The position numbers and the translations under genes are program-made. Of a stretch of DNA of 64,000 nt, positions 8,675 through 17,989 are shown in pieces. Origin of the DNA: Bacteroides helcogenes P 36-108 (GTDB lineage: Bacteria; Bacteroidota; Bacteroidia; Bacteroidales; Bacteroidaceae). The first letter of the stretch is position 1; each line of letters opens with the position of its first letter. The DNA is taken from the NCBI RefSeq assembly GCF_000186225.1, contig NC_014933.1:2976001-3040000 (forward strand). The letters run 5' to 3'. The notes beneath the pieces were generated by a model. The model was not told the origin of the DNA. It saw nothing but the letters and a program-made list of their open reading frames with translations, and did not search any database.

Positions 8675-9604
8675 TTATTTTATATATATAATCCGGTTCT
8701 CATCGTCCCGCGTATATGTAAACCGTATATCCCTCTGCAAAACCCGCAGGGCATAATCAATGCCGTCCGCCTGCCTGAATTTGCCGGTATAATAGTATTT
8801 TGACACTTCCTTGTTACTGACTTCAATCTTTACTTCAAAGTACTTCTCAAAATCTCTCACGATCACATCAAAGGTTTCATTGGTGAAGCAGAGTAATCCC
8901 TCCTTCCAGCGATAGACATTATAGTTATCCAGAGGTTTCACCTTCAGTTCACCGTTTTCCAGAACCGCCTTACAATCGGGCTCCAACATCAAAGTCTCTT
9001 TCGGATTTTCTACTGACACCAGCTTCACGCTACCTTGCATCAAGGCCGTTTCAAACTGATTCTTATCCGAATATGCTTCTACATCGAACTTGGTTCCCAC
9101 AACTTCCACATCATACTTCCGGGTTCGAACGATGAAAGGTTTCTCAGGATTCTTGGTTACATCGAAATAGGCTTGTCCGTCGAGTTTCACCTGCCGGGAC
9201 TTCCGGTTGAAAGCAAGTGGATATTGAATGGTGGTACGGGCATTGAGCCATACGTTTGTTCCATCAGGTAAAGTTATATTCATCCGCTGACCAGCCGGAA
9301 CATAAATGGTTTGCATAGCCGGAGTTTCTGTTGACAGCTCGTATTGCTGATACAGGTAGCTTACACTTAATGTAAGTAAAACCACTCCCGCTATTTTAAG
9401 CAACTCATTTTTCACAGAGTTCCACTGGATATGAAGCATTCCCTTTTTCTTCCGGGTAAGCAGTATCATGGCATCAAACAGCTTACGTTCTTTGAAGAAT
9501 TCTTTTTCATTTTGTGGAGATTCCTCTACCCAGGCCCATATTTGTTCTCCTTCTTCCAAGGAAGCATTTCCCTCGAAAAAGCGGTATAGTATTTCTTTAT
9601 CCAT
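8675..9604 (-). CDS. FecR-family anti-sigma factor
   Basis: About 309 residues from M (9604); an ATG four codons earlier (9616) is an alternative. A short cytoplasmic domain (~1-70, MDKEILYRFFEGNASLEEGE) would hold the ECF sigma. One membrane helix follows (~72-90, GVVLLTLSVSYLY), then a periplasmic FecR domain (~100-200, with LPDGTNVWLNA and GQAYFDVTKNPEKPF) and a C-terminal DUF4974-type domain (NETFDVIVRDFEKYFEV). It lies between the ECF sigma gene (96-108 bp upstream) and SusC, the standard layout of a trans-envelope switch in which SusC's STN domain releases the sigma factor. Confidence 0.93.
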   Translation of the reverse strand: MDKEILYRFFEGNASLEEGEQIWAWVEESPQNEKEFFKERKLFDAMILLTRKKKGMLHIQWNSVKNELLKIAGVVLLTLSVSYLYQQYELSTETPAMQTIYVPAGQRMNITLPDGTNVWLNARTTIQYPLAFNRKSRQVKLDGQAYFDVTKNPEKPFIVRTRKYDVEVVGTKFDVEAYSDKNQFETALMQGSVKLVSVENPKETLMLEPDCKAVLENGELKVKPLDNYNVYRWKEGLLCFTNETFDVIVRDFEKYFEVKIEVSNKEVSKYYYTGKFRQADGIDYALRVLQRDIRFTYTRDDENRIIYIK

Positions 9605-9712
9605 ATTGTTCAGCATTGCTTTCTATAATATATAGCAGTTCAGGAATAACAATGGATAGTAGAAAAAGTGAAAAAATGAAATGTATTTTTAAAGCAGCTC
9701 AAAGTCAGACCT

Positions 9713-10270
9713 TTAAAAGCCGGAATTATACAAGTAGATAAATAAAGGCAAGTAATCTTTCAAATTGACACGAAGTTCTTGAAGAACTTTATTGATATGA
9801 AATTGAACTCCTTTGGGAGTCATTCCGGTCAAGGCCGCTATCTCTTTGTAGGATTTGTTCTGGTAGCGGCTCATAATAAAAATTTCACGGGTCTGTTTCG
9901 GCATTCCAGCCAAAGTACGGTCAACAATTGCCTGAGCTTCAGCAGAGAATAATTCATCGGGATCACAGGCCTGCAGAGTAGCAAGCCTTGTTTTCAATTC
10001 CCACTCGGCATATTTTTTCATTCGTTCGGAAGCAGCTTCGCGCACCTCCAAGTGCTGAAGATAGTTCAAGCACTTATGCTTTATAATGACAAGTATGTAT
10101 GCAGGTACATTCACATCTCCGGGCAAACTGTCCTGCTTCTCCCAATAGTACATCAATGCTTCAGTAACAAAATCTTCAGCCACTGCCATGTCGCGCACAT
10201 ACGTTTGGGCAAAGCGGATAAAGCGTCCCTGGTATTCAGAAAATAATTGATTAAACTTTTTCAGATCCAT
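9713..10270 (-). CDS. ECF-type RNA polymerase sigma factor
   Basis: A 185-residue protein with only sigma regions 2 and 4. Region 2 (~8-75) includes VAEDFVTEALMYYWEK and a -10-recognition helix. Region 4 (~125-175) has the helix-turn-helix SYKEIAALTGMTPKGVQFH for the -35 element. Length and sequence fit the Bacteroidetes ECF group tied to FecR and SusC. It likely transcribes the SusC-SusD-GH123 operon. Its own promoter region (10271-10516) shows no clear TAnnTTTG on this strand. Confidence 0.93.
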   Translation of the reverse strand: MDLKKFNQLFSEYQGRFIRFAQTYVRDMAVAEDFVTEALMYYWEKQDSLPGDVNVPAYILVIIKHKCLNYLQHLEVREAASERMKKYAEWELKTRLATLQACDPDELFSAEAQAIVDRTLAGMPKQTREIFIMSRYQNKSYKEIAALTGMTPKGVQFHINKVLQELRVNLKDYLPLFIYLYNSGF

Positions 10271-10346
10271 AAAATTATGTACTAAAATGAATGTTGCGAT
10301 TGCGAATATAGAGATTATTTTGCTCTTAAAGAAGCAATTTCTTCAG

Positions 10347-10365
10347 AAAGGAGGTCTTCTCCTTT
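10347..10365 (+). other. Small hairpin followed by T-rich run, between sigma gene and pyrB
   Basis: AAAGGAG (10347-10353), a 5-nt loop and CTCCTTT (10359-10365) run into a T-rich stretch to 10372. On the plus strand it looks like a weak intrinsic terminator, yet no gene lies before it on that strand. It could be an attenuator in the sigma leader (opposite strand) or the end of a short RNA. Confidence 0.35.
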
Positions 10366-10490
10366 TTCTTTTCTGAGACAGTATCTTCTTTGTCAGACAC
10401 AAAAAGGAGGTGCGAAACTCAAGAGAATGAAAAACGTTACAGGCTAAAATTTTTTCTTCCTGCAGATTTCCGGAAACCAAGTTTTTTCTC

Positions 10491-10498
10491 TAACTTTA
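10491..10498 (+). promoter_or_regulatory. Probable -7 element for pyrB operon
   Basis: TAACTTTA differs by one base from the Bacteroides -7 consensus TAnnTTTG. It lies 34 bp before the chosen pyrB start. No good -33 TTG was found at the usual distance. Confidence 0.4.
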
Positions 10499-10531
10499 CA
10501 CTCTCGAAAAGTATAAATGAATATCAATGAT

Positions 10532-11461
10532 ATGGAAAACAGAAGTTTAGTTACCATAGCCGAGCACAGTAAGGAAAAAATCCTCTATATGCTCGAAATG
10601 GCGAAAGAGTTTGAAGCTCATCCCAATCGGCGTCTATTGGACGGAAAAGTTGTCGCCACTTTATTTTTCGAGCCCTCTACCCGCACCCGCCTCAGTTTTG
10701 AGACAGCAGCCAACCGTCTTGGCGCACGTGTCATAGGTTTCAGTGATCCTAAAGCTACCAGCTCATCCAAGGGCGAAACACTGAAAGACACCATCAAGAT
10801 GGTGAGCAATTATGCGGACATTATCGTGATGCGCCACCATCTCGAAGGGGCTGCACGTTATGCCAGTGAGGTAACTGCCATCCCCATCGTCAATGCCGGA
10901 GACGGAGCCAACCAACATCCTTCGCAGACCATGCTTGACCTTTATTCCATCTACAAGACACAGGGAACTCTGGAAAATCTGGACATATTCCTGGTGGGCG
11001 ACTTGAAATATGGCCGTACAGTCCATTCGTTACTGATGGCTATGCGGCACTTTAACCCCACTTTCCATTTCATTGCTCCGGATGAGTTGAAAATGCCGGA
11101 GGAATATAAAATTTACTGCCGCGAGCAACACATCAAATACGTAGAGCATACAGACTTTACTGAAGAAACAATTGCTGATGCCGACATTCTCTATATGACC
11201 CGCGTGCAGCGTGAACGATTCACCGACCTTATGGAATACGAACGGGTAAAGAATGTATATATCCTGCGCAACAAGATGTTGGAACATACCCGCCCCAACC
11301 TGCGCATCCTGCACCCTCTGCCCCGTGTCAACGAAATAGCCTACGACGTGGACGACAGTCCCAAAGCATATTATTTCCAGCAAGCACAAAACGGGCTTTA
11401 TGCCCGTGAAGCCATCCTTTGCGATGTGCTGGGCATCACGCTGGATGAAGTAAGAGTTTAA
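10532..11461 (+). CDS. pyrB: Aspartate carbamoyltransferase catalytic subunit
   Basis: About 309 residues; this subunit makes carbamoyl-aspartate from carbamoyl phosphate and aspartate, the committed step of pyrimidine synthesis. The carbamoyl-phosphate loop [14 protein letters not shown] (~46-60), the SSSKGET loop (~76), [10 protein letters not shown] (~130) and the aspartate-site HPLPRVNEI (~263) are all present. The start [13 protein letters not shown] at 10532 matches the usual Bacteroides PyrB N-terminus; an ATG five codons upstream (10517) is open too. pyrI follows after 26 bp, so the enzyme is the allosteric catalytic-regulatory complex. Confidence 0.97.
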   Translation: MENRSLVTIAEHSKEKILYMLEMAKEFEAHPNRRLLDGKVVATLFFEPSTRTRLSFETAANRLGARVIGFSDPKATSSSKGETLKDTIKMVSNYADIIVMRHHLEGAARYASEVTAIPIVNAGDGANQHPSQTMLDLYSIYKTQGTLENLDIFLVGDLKYGRTVHSLLMAMRHFNPTFHFIAPDELKMPEEYKIYCREQHIKYVEHTDFTEETIADADILYMTRVQRERFTDLMEYERVKNVYILRNKMLEHTRPNLRILHPLPRVNEIAYDVDDSPKAYYFQQAQNGLYAREAILCDVLGITLDEVRV

Positions 11462-11487
11462 CGGATTTATTTGAAAAGAATCGAAAC

Positions 11488-11949
11488 ATGAGCGAAAAGA
11501 AACAAGAATTACAGGTAGCCGCCCTGGAGAACGGCACTGTCATCGATCATATCCCCTCCGAAAACTTATTTACCGTAGTTTCCTTGCTTGGGCTGGAACG
11601 CATGAGCAACAATATTACCATCGGTTTCAACCTCAAAAGCAAAAAACTGGGAAAGAAAGGTATCATTAAAATAGCTGATAAGTTTTTCTGCGATGAAGAA
11701 ATAAACCGCATCGCCGTAGTGGCTCCCAACGTAAAATTAAATATCATCCGCGACTACGAGGTAGTGGAAAAACGTGAGGTAAGCCTTCCCGAAGAATTAC
11801 GGGGCATCGTAAAATGTGCCAATCCCAAATGCATTACGAACAATGAACCGATGCCTACATTGTTTCATGTGGTGGATAAAGAAAACTGTGTAATCAAATG
11901 CCACTATTGCGAAAAAGAACAGAGACGAGAAGATATTGAAATTATTTAG
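11488..11949 (+). CDS. pyrI: Aspartate carbamoyltransferase regulatory subunit
   Basis: A 153-residue protein, the usual PyrI length. The N-terminal allosteric domain (~8-98) binds nucleotide effectors and the C-terminal domain carries the structural zinc site, with Cys110, Cys115, Cys138 and Cys141 (C-x4-C...C-x2-C) all intact. It holds PyrB trimers together and transmits CTP/ATP control. It starts 26 bp after pyrB, and the next gene begins 5 bp after its stop, so all are probably one transcript. Confidence 0.97.
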   Translation: MSEKKQELQVAALENGTVIDHIPSENLFTVVSLLGLERMSNNITIGFNLKSKKLGKKGIIKIADKFFCDEEINRIAVVAPNVKLNIIRDYEVVEKREVSLPEELRGIVKCANPKCITNNEPMPTLFHVVDKENCVIKCHYCEKEQRREDIEII

Positions 11950-11954
11950 CCGAA

Positions 11955-12527
11955 ATGAAAGAAGACTGGAAACCGGGAACAATGATTTATCCGTTGCCCG
12001 CCGTTTTGGTAAGCTGCGGAAGCGTCCCCGAAGAATACAACATACTGACGGTGGCATGGACGGGAACGATTTGCACAAACCCGCCCATGTGCTATATTTC
12101 CGTTCGTCCCGAACGCCATTCCTATGACATCATTAAAAGGAATATGGAATTTGTCATCAATCTCACCACAAAAGATATGGCACGAGCCACAGACTGGTGT
12201 GGAGTACGTTCGGGCAAAGATTACAATAAATTTAAGGAAATGCATCTCACACCCGGCAAAAGCACTGTAGTCAGTGCACCTGCCATCGAGGAGTCACCCC
12301 TTTGCATTGAGTGCCGGGTAAAGGAAATTGTAGCCTTAGGTTCGCATGACATGTTCATAGCCGATGTCGTAAACGTCAGAGCGAACACAGATCATCTGAA
12401 TCCTGAAACCGGCAAGCTGGAACTGGCGGAAACAAATCCGCTGGTATATGTGCATGGCGGATACTACGGATTAGGTGAGAAAATCGGTAAATTCGGTTGG
12501 TCGGTGGAGAAAAAAACAATAAAATGA
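11955..12527 (+). CDS. Flavin reductase family protein (FMN-binding split barrel)
   Basis: A 190-residue protein. The N-terminal YPLPAVLVSCGSV..NILTVAWTGTICTNPP and the RPERHSYDIIKRNMEFVINL segment are typical of the flavin reductase-like split-barrel family that binds FMN and often uses NAD(P)H. No partner oxygenase is nearby, so the physiological acceptor is unknown. It sits 5 bp after pyrI and 7 bp before the next gene, which suggests co-transcription with pyrimidine genes; a functional link is not shown. Confidence 0.85.
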   Translation: MKEDWKPGTMIYPLPAVLVSCGSVPEEYNILTVAWTGTICTNPPMCYISVRPERHSYDIIKRNMEFVINLTTKDMARATDWCGVRSGKDYNKFKEMHLTPGKSTVVSAPAIEESPLCIECRVKEIVALGSHDMFIADVVNVRANTDHLNPETGKLELAETNPLVYVHGGYYGLGEKIGKFGWSVEKKTIK

Positions 12528-12534
12528 TAAAATC

Positions 12535-13308
12535 ATGAGACTGAATCGATTCTATATTTGCTTATGCCTGGCAGCTTTTTCTACCGCGATATGGGGGCAA
12601 ACACCCGTCGTGCCGGGTACATCCGATGAAGAACATTCAAAAACTCATCATGACCGTCCCATAAACTTGGGTATCAAAGGTGGCTTTACTTCTTCCCTCT
12701 TTCTTGTTTCCAACTTCAGTATCAACGGTGTGGCAATTGACGAAGTGCAGAACAATTACAAAATCGGTAATTTCGGTTCCGTTTTCATACGAATAAACTT
12801 CAACCGGCACTTCCTGCAACCGGAAATATCCTATAACGTCAATCGCTGCAACATTACCTTCGATCAGCCTTTACCAGAAAACGCATCTGCCGGAACCACG
12901 CCCGTCGAAGCATCCATCACCTCATCTATCCACAGTATCGACATCCCTGTGATCTACGGGTACAATATTATCAAGGAAGGGCCCTACAGCCTTGCTGTAT
13001 TTGCCGGACCGAAAGTACGCTACATCTGGGACAAAAAAAGTAAAGTAACTTTTGAAAACTTTGAACAACAAAATATAAAAGAAGAATTGCGCCCGCTGAA
13101 CCTGAGTTTTACCGCTGGTGTTGCTGTCACCATCTCACGTATCTTCTTCGACTTCCGCTACGATATAGGACTGCACAACATTTCCAAACGAGTGAGCTAC
13201 AAAGTTCCTGCAGACAATGGCACGGTGAATAAAAATGCTTCCAACCACGAAATCCGTTTCCACCGTCGTGACAATGTTCTCAGTTTTTCATTGGGCATAT
13301 TCTTTTGA
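12535..13308 (+). CDS. Outer-membrane beta-barrel protein (PorT-like)
   Basis: A 257-residue protein with a signal peptide ending near WGQ (residue 22). After a short polar linker, alternating beta-strand segments (NLGIKGGFTSSLF, FLQPEISYNV, YSLAVFAGPKVRYIW, FDFRYDIGLHNI) and an aromatic C-terminus (SFSLGIFF) mark an outer-membrane barrel of the 8-10-strand class common in Bacteroidota. It is last in the pyrB-pyrI-flavin reductase run. A specific function cannot be given. Confidence 0.8.
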   Translation: MRLNRFYICLCLAAFSTAIWGQTPVVPGTSDEEHSKTHHDRPINLGIKGGFTSSLFLVSNFSINGVAIDEVQNNYKIGNFGSVFIRINFNRHFLQPEISYNVNRCNITFDQPLPENASAGTTPVEASITSSIHSIDIPVIYGYNIIKEGPYSLAVFAGPKVRYIWDKKSKVTFENFEQQNIKEELRPLNLSFTAGVAVTISRIFFDFRYDIGLHNISKRVSYKVPADNGTVNKNASNHEIRFHRRDNVLSFSLGIFF

Positions 13309-13351
13309 CAATAAATTCTTCTTTTTCTCTCAATTTATCATTTATTTCTTT

Positions 13352-13359
13352 TAAATTTG
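13352..13359 (+). promoter_or_regulatory. -7 promoter element for glyA
   Basis: TAAATTTG matches the Bacteroides -7 consensus TAnnTTTG exactly and lies 50 bp before the glyA start. A -33 element is not obvious. Confidence 0.55.
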
Positions 13360-13409
13360 TACGCTTAATAAGAGAATACTGATTTACCAAACTTATCTAA
13401 TAAGCAACA

Positions 13410-14690
13410 ATGAAAAGAGACGATTTAATTTTCGAGATTATCGAAAAAGAACATCAACGCCAGCTCAAAGGCATTGAACTGATTGCATCGGAGAATTTTG
13501 TAAGTGACCAGGTTATGCAGGCAATGGGCTCCTGCCTCACCAACAAGTATGCTGAAGGCTATCCCGGCAAGCGTTACTACGGCGGTTGCGAAGTAGTGGA
13601 TCAGAGCGAACAAATTGCCATTGACCGTCTGAAACAAATTTTTGGTGCAGAATGGGCCAATGTACAACCACACTCAGGTGCGCAGGCCAATGCAGCCGTA
13701 TTCCTTGCTGTTCTGAATCCCGGTGACAAATTCATGGGACTGAACCTTGCACACGGCGGTCATCTCTCTCACGGTTCTCTGGTCAATACTTCAGGCATTA
13801 TCTACACACCTTGTGAGTACAACCTGGACAAGGAAACCGGCCGTGTAGATTATGACCAGATGGAAGAAATCGCCTTACGCGAAAAACCTAAAATGATTAT
13901 CGGCGGCGGTTCTGCTTATTCCCGCGAATGGAACTATAAACGTATGCGCGAAATCGCAGACAAGGTAGGTGCGATCCTGATGATTGACATGGCTCACCCC
14001 GCCGGCCTGATTGCTGCCGGAGAATTAGATAATCCTGTAAAATATGCTCATATCGTGACTTCCACCACTCATAAAACCTTGCGTGGTCCTCGTGGCGGTG
14101 TCATCATGATGGGTAAGGATTTCCCAAATCCATGGGGTAAGAAAACTCCGAAAGGTGAAATCAAAATGATGTCACAGTTGCTTGACTCTGCCGTATTCCC
14201 CGGTATCCAGGGTGGCCCATTGGAACATGTCATTGCTGCCAAGGCAGTAGCTTTCGGTGAAATTCTACAACCGGAATGGAAAGAATACGCCAAACAGGTA
14301 AAGAAAAATGCCGCCACATTAGCACAGGCTTTGACAGATCGTGGCTTTACCATCGTTTCCGGTGGTACGGACAATCATTCCATGTTGGTTGACCTGCGCA
14401 GCAAATATCCTGATTTGACCGGTAAAGTAGCTGAAAAAGCATTGGTATCCGCCGACATCACTGTAAATAAGAATATGGTTCCTTTCGATAGCCGTTCCGC
14501 TTTCCAGACTTCCGGCATCCGTTTGGGCACTCCTGCCATCACAACCCGTGGGGCAAAAGAAGGTCTGATGCTGGAAATCGCAGAGATGATTGAAACCGTA
14601 CTTTCTAACGTGGATAACGGAGAGGTAATTGCCAAAGTTCGCGCACATGTGAATGAGATCATGAAAGATTATCCTCTGTTCGCATATTAA
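13410..14690 (+). CDS. glyA: Serine hydroxymethyltransferase
   Basis: A 426-residue PLP enzyme converting serine and tetrahydrofolate to glycine and methylene-THF, the main entry of one-carbon units. The PLP lysine is Lys222 in [28 protein letters not shown] (~46) and the QPHSGAQAN loop (~88) are intact. The length fits the bacterial family. It has its own -7 element and shares a convergent terminator with fhs, which encodes another folate one-carbon enzyme. Confidence 0.98.
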   Translation: MKRDDLIFEIIEKEHQRQLKGIELIASENFVSDQVMQAMGSCLTNKYAEGYPGKRYYGGCEVVDQSEQIAIDRLKQIFGAEWANVQPHSGAQANAAVFLAVLNPGDKFMGLNLAHGGHLSHGSLVNTSGIIYTPCEYNLDKETGRVDYDQMEEIALREKPKMIIGGGSAYSREWNYKRMREIADKVGAILMIDMAHPAGLIAAGELDNPVKYAHIVTSTTHKTLRGPRGGVIMMGKDFPNPWGKKTPKGEIKMMSQLLDSAVFPGIQGGPLEHVIAAKAVAFGEILQPEWKEYAKQVKKNAATLAQALTDRGFTIVSGGTDNHSMLVDLRSKYPDLTGKVAEKALVSADITVNKNMVPFDSRSAFQTSGIRLGTPAITTRGAKEGLMLEIAEMIETVLSNVDNGEVIAKVRAHVNEIMKDYPLFAY

Positions 14691-14722
14691 TAAGAATCAG
14701 ACAACATCGATTCTTACAAAAT

Positions 14723-14759
14723 AAGGCTGCACATTGATGTTCAAATCATGTGCAGCCTT
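14723..14759. terminator. Bidirectional terminator between glyA and fhs
   Basis: Arms AAGGCTGCACAT (14723-14734) and ATGTGCAGCCTT (14748-14759) pair perfectly over 12 bp; T-rich DNA follows on the plus strand. It serves two convergent genes. Confidence 0.8.
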
Positions 14760-14786
14760 TATTATCAATTATTCACAATTTCTGAT

Positions 14787-16457
14787 TTAAGAAAGTCCTT
14801 CAATCTTCCCATCCACAATATCTATCCGTTCCGCCTGTGGGGATTTGGGCAAACCAGGCATACGGAGTATTTCACCGGCGATGGCTACAATCATTTCAGC
14901 ACCGTTATTGATGACAATATCCTTAATATGAAACTCGAAATTATTGACTGCACCATATATCTTCGGATCAGCAGAGAAAGAATACTGTGTCTTGGCTATG
15001 CAGACAGGATAATGTGTAATGCCCATCTGTCCGATAAGTTTCATCACCTTACGCGAAGCGCTACTGTAAGTCACCACGCTGGCGCCGTAAAGATTGCATG
15101 CCACTTTTTCTATTTTCTGCTGCACCGGATCATTTTCCTCATAAGTATATTGCAATGGAACGGAAGGATTCTTTTCAATGGTTTCCACCACCAGTTTTGC
15201 CAAATCTGTAGCTCCAGCCCCGCCTTGGGCAAAGGCATTATTGATAGCGAATCCTACTTTTAAATTTTCTTCGCAATGGCGACGGATAGCTTCCACCTCC
15301 TCATCCGTATCATTGGCAAAACGGTTGAAAGCGACCACAATGCTCTGGCCGAAGGAACGGAGGTTCCGAATATGCTTATCCAGATTACCAAATCCTTCAC
15401 AAAGCCCTTCCATGTCAGGTTCATTGATGCGGTCGAGGCTGACGCCTCCATGCATTTTCAATCCTTGCGCAGTGGCGACAATCACTGTCAATTTTGGCTG
15501 CAAACCACTTCTCCGGCACTTTATGTTATAGAACTTCTCAGCTCCTAAATCAGCTCCGAAACCGGCTTCTGTTACTACATAATCCCCAAAAGTCATTGCC
15601 ATTTTGGTAGCAAGAATGGAGTTACAACCATGTGCGATATTGGCGAACGGACCGCCATGCACGAAAGCCGCTGTCCCTTCGGCGGTCTGCACAAGATTGG
15701 GATGAATGGCTTCTTTCAGTAATACAGTGATTGCGCCAGATACACCTAAATCTTTCACAGTGAATGGTTTATCATCATACGTAAATCCAAGAATTATGTT
15801 TTCAATACGTCTGTGTAAGTCTTCCGTATCTTTTGCAAGGCACAAGATGGCCATGATCTCCGATGCAGGAGTGATATCGAATCCTGACTCTTGAGTTACA
15901 CCGTTGGCACGAGGCCCAAGTCCCGTAACAATGCTACGCAAAGAACGGTCGTTTACATCGAGCACACGACGCCAAATAATCTCTTTCAATCCAAAGCCCT
16001 CTGCTTGATGCTGATAAATATAATTATCCAGCAAAGCAGAAATCATATTGTGTGCCGAAGTGATGGCATGAAAATCTCCGGTAAAATGTAGATTTATTTT
16101 CTCCATCGGAAGCACTTGAGCATAACCGCCACCGGCAGCTCCGCCCTTCATACCGAAACAGGGTCCCAATGAGGGTTCGCGCAAGGCGACAATGGCTTTT
16201 TTACCAATCTTATTCAATCCCAATGCCAGTCCGATGGAAACGGTAGTTTTGCCAATACCAGCCTTCGTAGCTGTAATAGCCGTTACCAAAATCAGGTTAC
16301 TTTGCTTTACTTTTTCTTCATCAATCAAATGTTCGGGAATCTTAGCTATGTAACGGCCGTAATTCTCTACTTCATCGCGAGGAATACCTATACTTTCGGC
16401 AACCTGCTTTATCTTCTTCAGCTCTATGCTGCGTGCTATTTCAATATCTGATTTCAT
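14787..16457 (-). CDS. fhs: Formate-tetrahydrofolate ligase
   Basis: A 556-residue protein that makes 10-formyl-THF from formate, THF and ATP. The nucleotide loop is [17 protein letters not shown] (~65-80; many family members have PAGEGKTT here). The family blocks [23 protein letters not shown] (~95), the histidine-rich segment [14 protein letters not shown] and the C-terminal MPGLPKSP are clear. Convergent with glyA, the pair lets the cell balance serine-derived and formate-derived one-carbon units. No other acetyl-CoA pathway gene is near. Confidence 0.97.
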   Translation of the reverse strand: MKSDIEIARSIELKKIKQVAESIGIPRDEVENYGRYIAKIPEHLIDEEKVKQSNLILVTAITATKAGIGKTTVSIGLALGLNKIGKKAIVALREPSLGPCFGMKGGAAGGGYAQVLPMEKINLHFTGDFHAITSAHNMISALLDNYIYQHQAEGFGLKEIIWRRVLDVNDRSLRSIVTGLGPRANGVTQESGFDITPASEIMAILCLAKDTEDLHRRIENIILGFTYDDKPFTVKDLGVSGAITVLLKEAIHPNLVQTAEGTAAFVHGGPFANIAHGCNSILATKMAMTFGDYVVTEAGFGADLGAEKFYNIKCRRSGLQPKLTVIVATAQGLKMHGGVSLDRINEPDMEGLCEGFGNLDKHIRNLRSFGQSIVVAFNRFANDTDEEVEAIRRHCEENLKVGFAINNAFAQGGAGATDLAKLVVETIEKNPSVPLQYTYEENDPVQQKIEKVACNLYGASVVTYSSASRKVMKLIGQMGITHYPVCIAKTQYSFSADPKIYGAVNNFEFHIKDIVINNGAEMIVAIAGEILRMPGLPKSPQAERIDIVDGKIEGLS

Positions 16458-16540
16458 ACGTGATTTTTTATACTATAACAATCTTCTGTTTGGGAAGTTG
16501 CAAAAGTATAAAAAAAGCTCCATATTCTGTTACGTTCAGA

Positions 16541-17722
16541 TCACTTCTTGTCAAAGAACTCTTCCATCTTCTTTTTCAAACTGCCTTTGCCATAGCCAGT
16601 CCACATCTCCACAACCTCTCCCTCCGGAGACAAAAACACATAACGAGGAATAGCACCTGCATCATATTTGGCATACAATCCATGCTTTCCTTTCAGGTCA
16701 TTCAGATTCCACCAACTGATGTCATGGTGGCGTGAAGCTATTTCCCAATTCGTTTTATCGTCAATACTCAAGCTAACCACCGTCAACCGATCTGCGTACA
16801 GCTTGCTGATTTCTTTCATTTCCGGCAAGGCCAATACACAAGGACCACATCCACGGCTCCAGAAATCAATTAAAACTGCTTTTCCCCTAAAGTCAGATAA
16901 ATGGTGTACATTTCCTTGCAAGTCAAACAAATCTCCATCCGCAGCTTTCTCTCTAATGGAAACCGTATCCGAAGGTGCTAAATAAGACCGGATATCCAAA
17001 GCTTCAGGTGTCTGCCGTTGCTTGTCAGAAAGTCTGGCATACAGTTCTTCCACCTCCTTGCGAAAAGGAAAGCCTTTTTTATATTTCAAAGCTATAGCCA
17101 GACTTTCCAATTTTACCATCCATATTTCTTCTATCGGTAATTGCCTCATACGAACTATTACATTGGAATCTATGCGGAAATCCAAATTATCACCCACTTT
17201 CTCCAAACTGTCACGCAAAGCAACGACCCTTGCCAATACATCTGCATCATCCGGTTTCCGGGGGTATTTACGCATAAGCCGCATCTGTTCCATACGATTC
17301 TCTTGCTTGAGATTCCACAAGTCACGCGAATCATCCACAAAAAGTTGCCATATCTTCTGTTGGGGAACTTCACTTTCTACCCGCCAAGTATAGATGTTCA
17401 TATCCTCACCTGTCAGGCGGATATAAGAATCGGAATTAGCCCAAAGATACAATCCCATACTGTATAGGTTGCCGTCACGAATCGCCAAAGTCAAACGATC
17501 CGTACCAGCTTCCGATACGGGAATTTCAAAACGGAAACTATCTCCCCGGAGGGTATCTATCGCAATACTACTCCCTACATCACCTTCCATCCGAAACAGA
17601 TTCAGGCAAACACCTTGTTTCACATTCTTCACCTTGCCTTCGATGACATAAGTGCCTTGTGCCTGCATGCAGGCACTTACCAACAATAGGCACACCACGC
17701 TGATTACCTCTTTGCAATTCAT
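16541..17722 (-). CDS. TlpA-family thioredoxin-like protein, exported
   Basis: About 393 residues from ATG 17722, with a signal peptide (CKEVISVVCLLLVSACMQAQ). The N-terminal half (~20-130) is the DUF4369-like beta domain often fused to TlpA in Bacteroides. The C-terminal ~140 residues are a thioredoxin fold with active site CGPC in FWSRGCGPCVLALPEM. It probably acts as a periplasmic thiol oxidoreductase; the partner is unknown. The frame is open 15 codons further up (17767), but that region overlaps the terminator hairpin of the neighbouring receptor gene, which favours 17722. Confidence 0.88.
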   Translation of the reverse strand: MNCKEVISVVCLLLVSACMQAQGTYVIEGKVKNVKQGVCLNLFRMEGDVGSSIAIDTLRGDSFRFEIPVSEAGTDRLTLAIRDGNLYSMGLYLWANSDSYIRLTGEDMNIYTWRVESEVPQQKIWQLFVDDSRDLWNLKQENRMEQMRLMRKYPRKPDDADVLARVVALRDSLEKVGDNLDFRIDSNVIVRMRQLPIEEIWMVKLESLAIALKYKKGFPFRKEVEELYARLSDKQRQTPEALDIRSYLAPSDTVSIREKAADGDLFDLQGNVHHLSDFRGKAVLIDFWSRGCGPCVLALPEMKEISKLYADRLTVVSLSIDDKTNWEIASRHHDISWWNLNDLKGKHGLYAKYDAGAIPRYVFLSPEGEVVEMWTGYGKGSLKKKMEEFFDKK

Positions 17723-17762
17723 GTCCGATTTATGATTTTGATTAACAATAAGCAATGATACT

Positions 17763-17807
17763 AACAATAAAAGGAATTACGATGCCTTCGTAATCCCTTT
17801 TATTGTT
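17763..17807. terminator. Terminator after TonB-dependent receptor gene
   Basis: Arms at 17763-17782 and 17788-17807 pair over 20 bp with one mismatch around a 5-nt loop. It lies downstream of the minus-strand receptor gene and just before the TlpA-like gene. Confidence 0.75.
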
Positions 17808-17989
17808 ATTTAACTATGGCCTTTCATCAGTATGTATCCATCATCCGGATCATCAGAAGTAGTATTTTGATGCATTGTTTTCCATAGTCTATCCGCAGGG
17901 TGAAAGAACGGATAAAAATTCGATTCATTGAAATTATGATTAAGTTTGAAATTTATGATTTTTGAAAGAAAAGAATAAGCCCCAGTTAA
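17808..17989 (-). other. Gap with an open frame continuing after the receptor stop
   Basis: No annotated gene fits here. On the minus strand the reading frame after the receptor's TAA (17990-17992) stays open for about 59 codons, to a TAA at 17810-17812 right before the terminator hairpin. Its last part has protein-like composition (DRLWKTMHQNTTSDDPDDGY). The only in-frame ATGs are late, giving at most a ~21-residue peptide from the first. It may be a small gene with an unusual start, a lost C-terminal extension, or chance. Confidence 0.3.
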
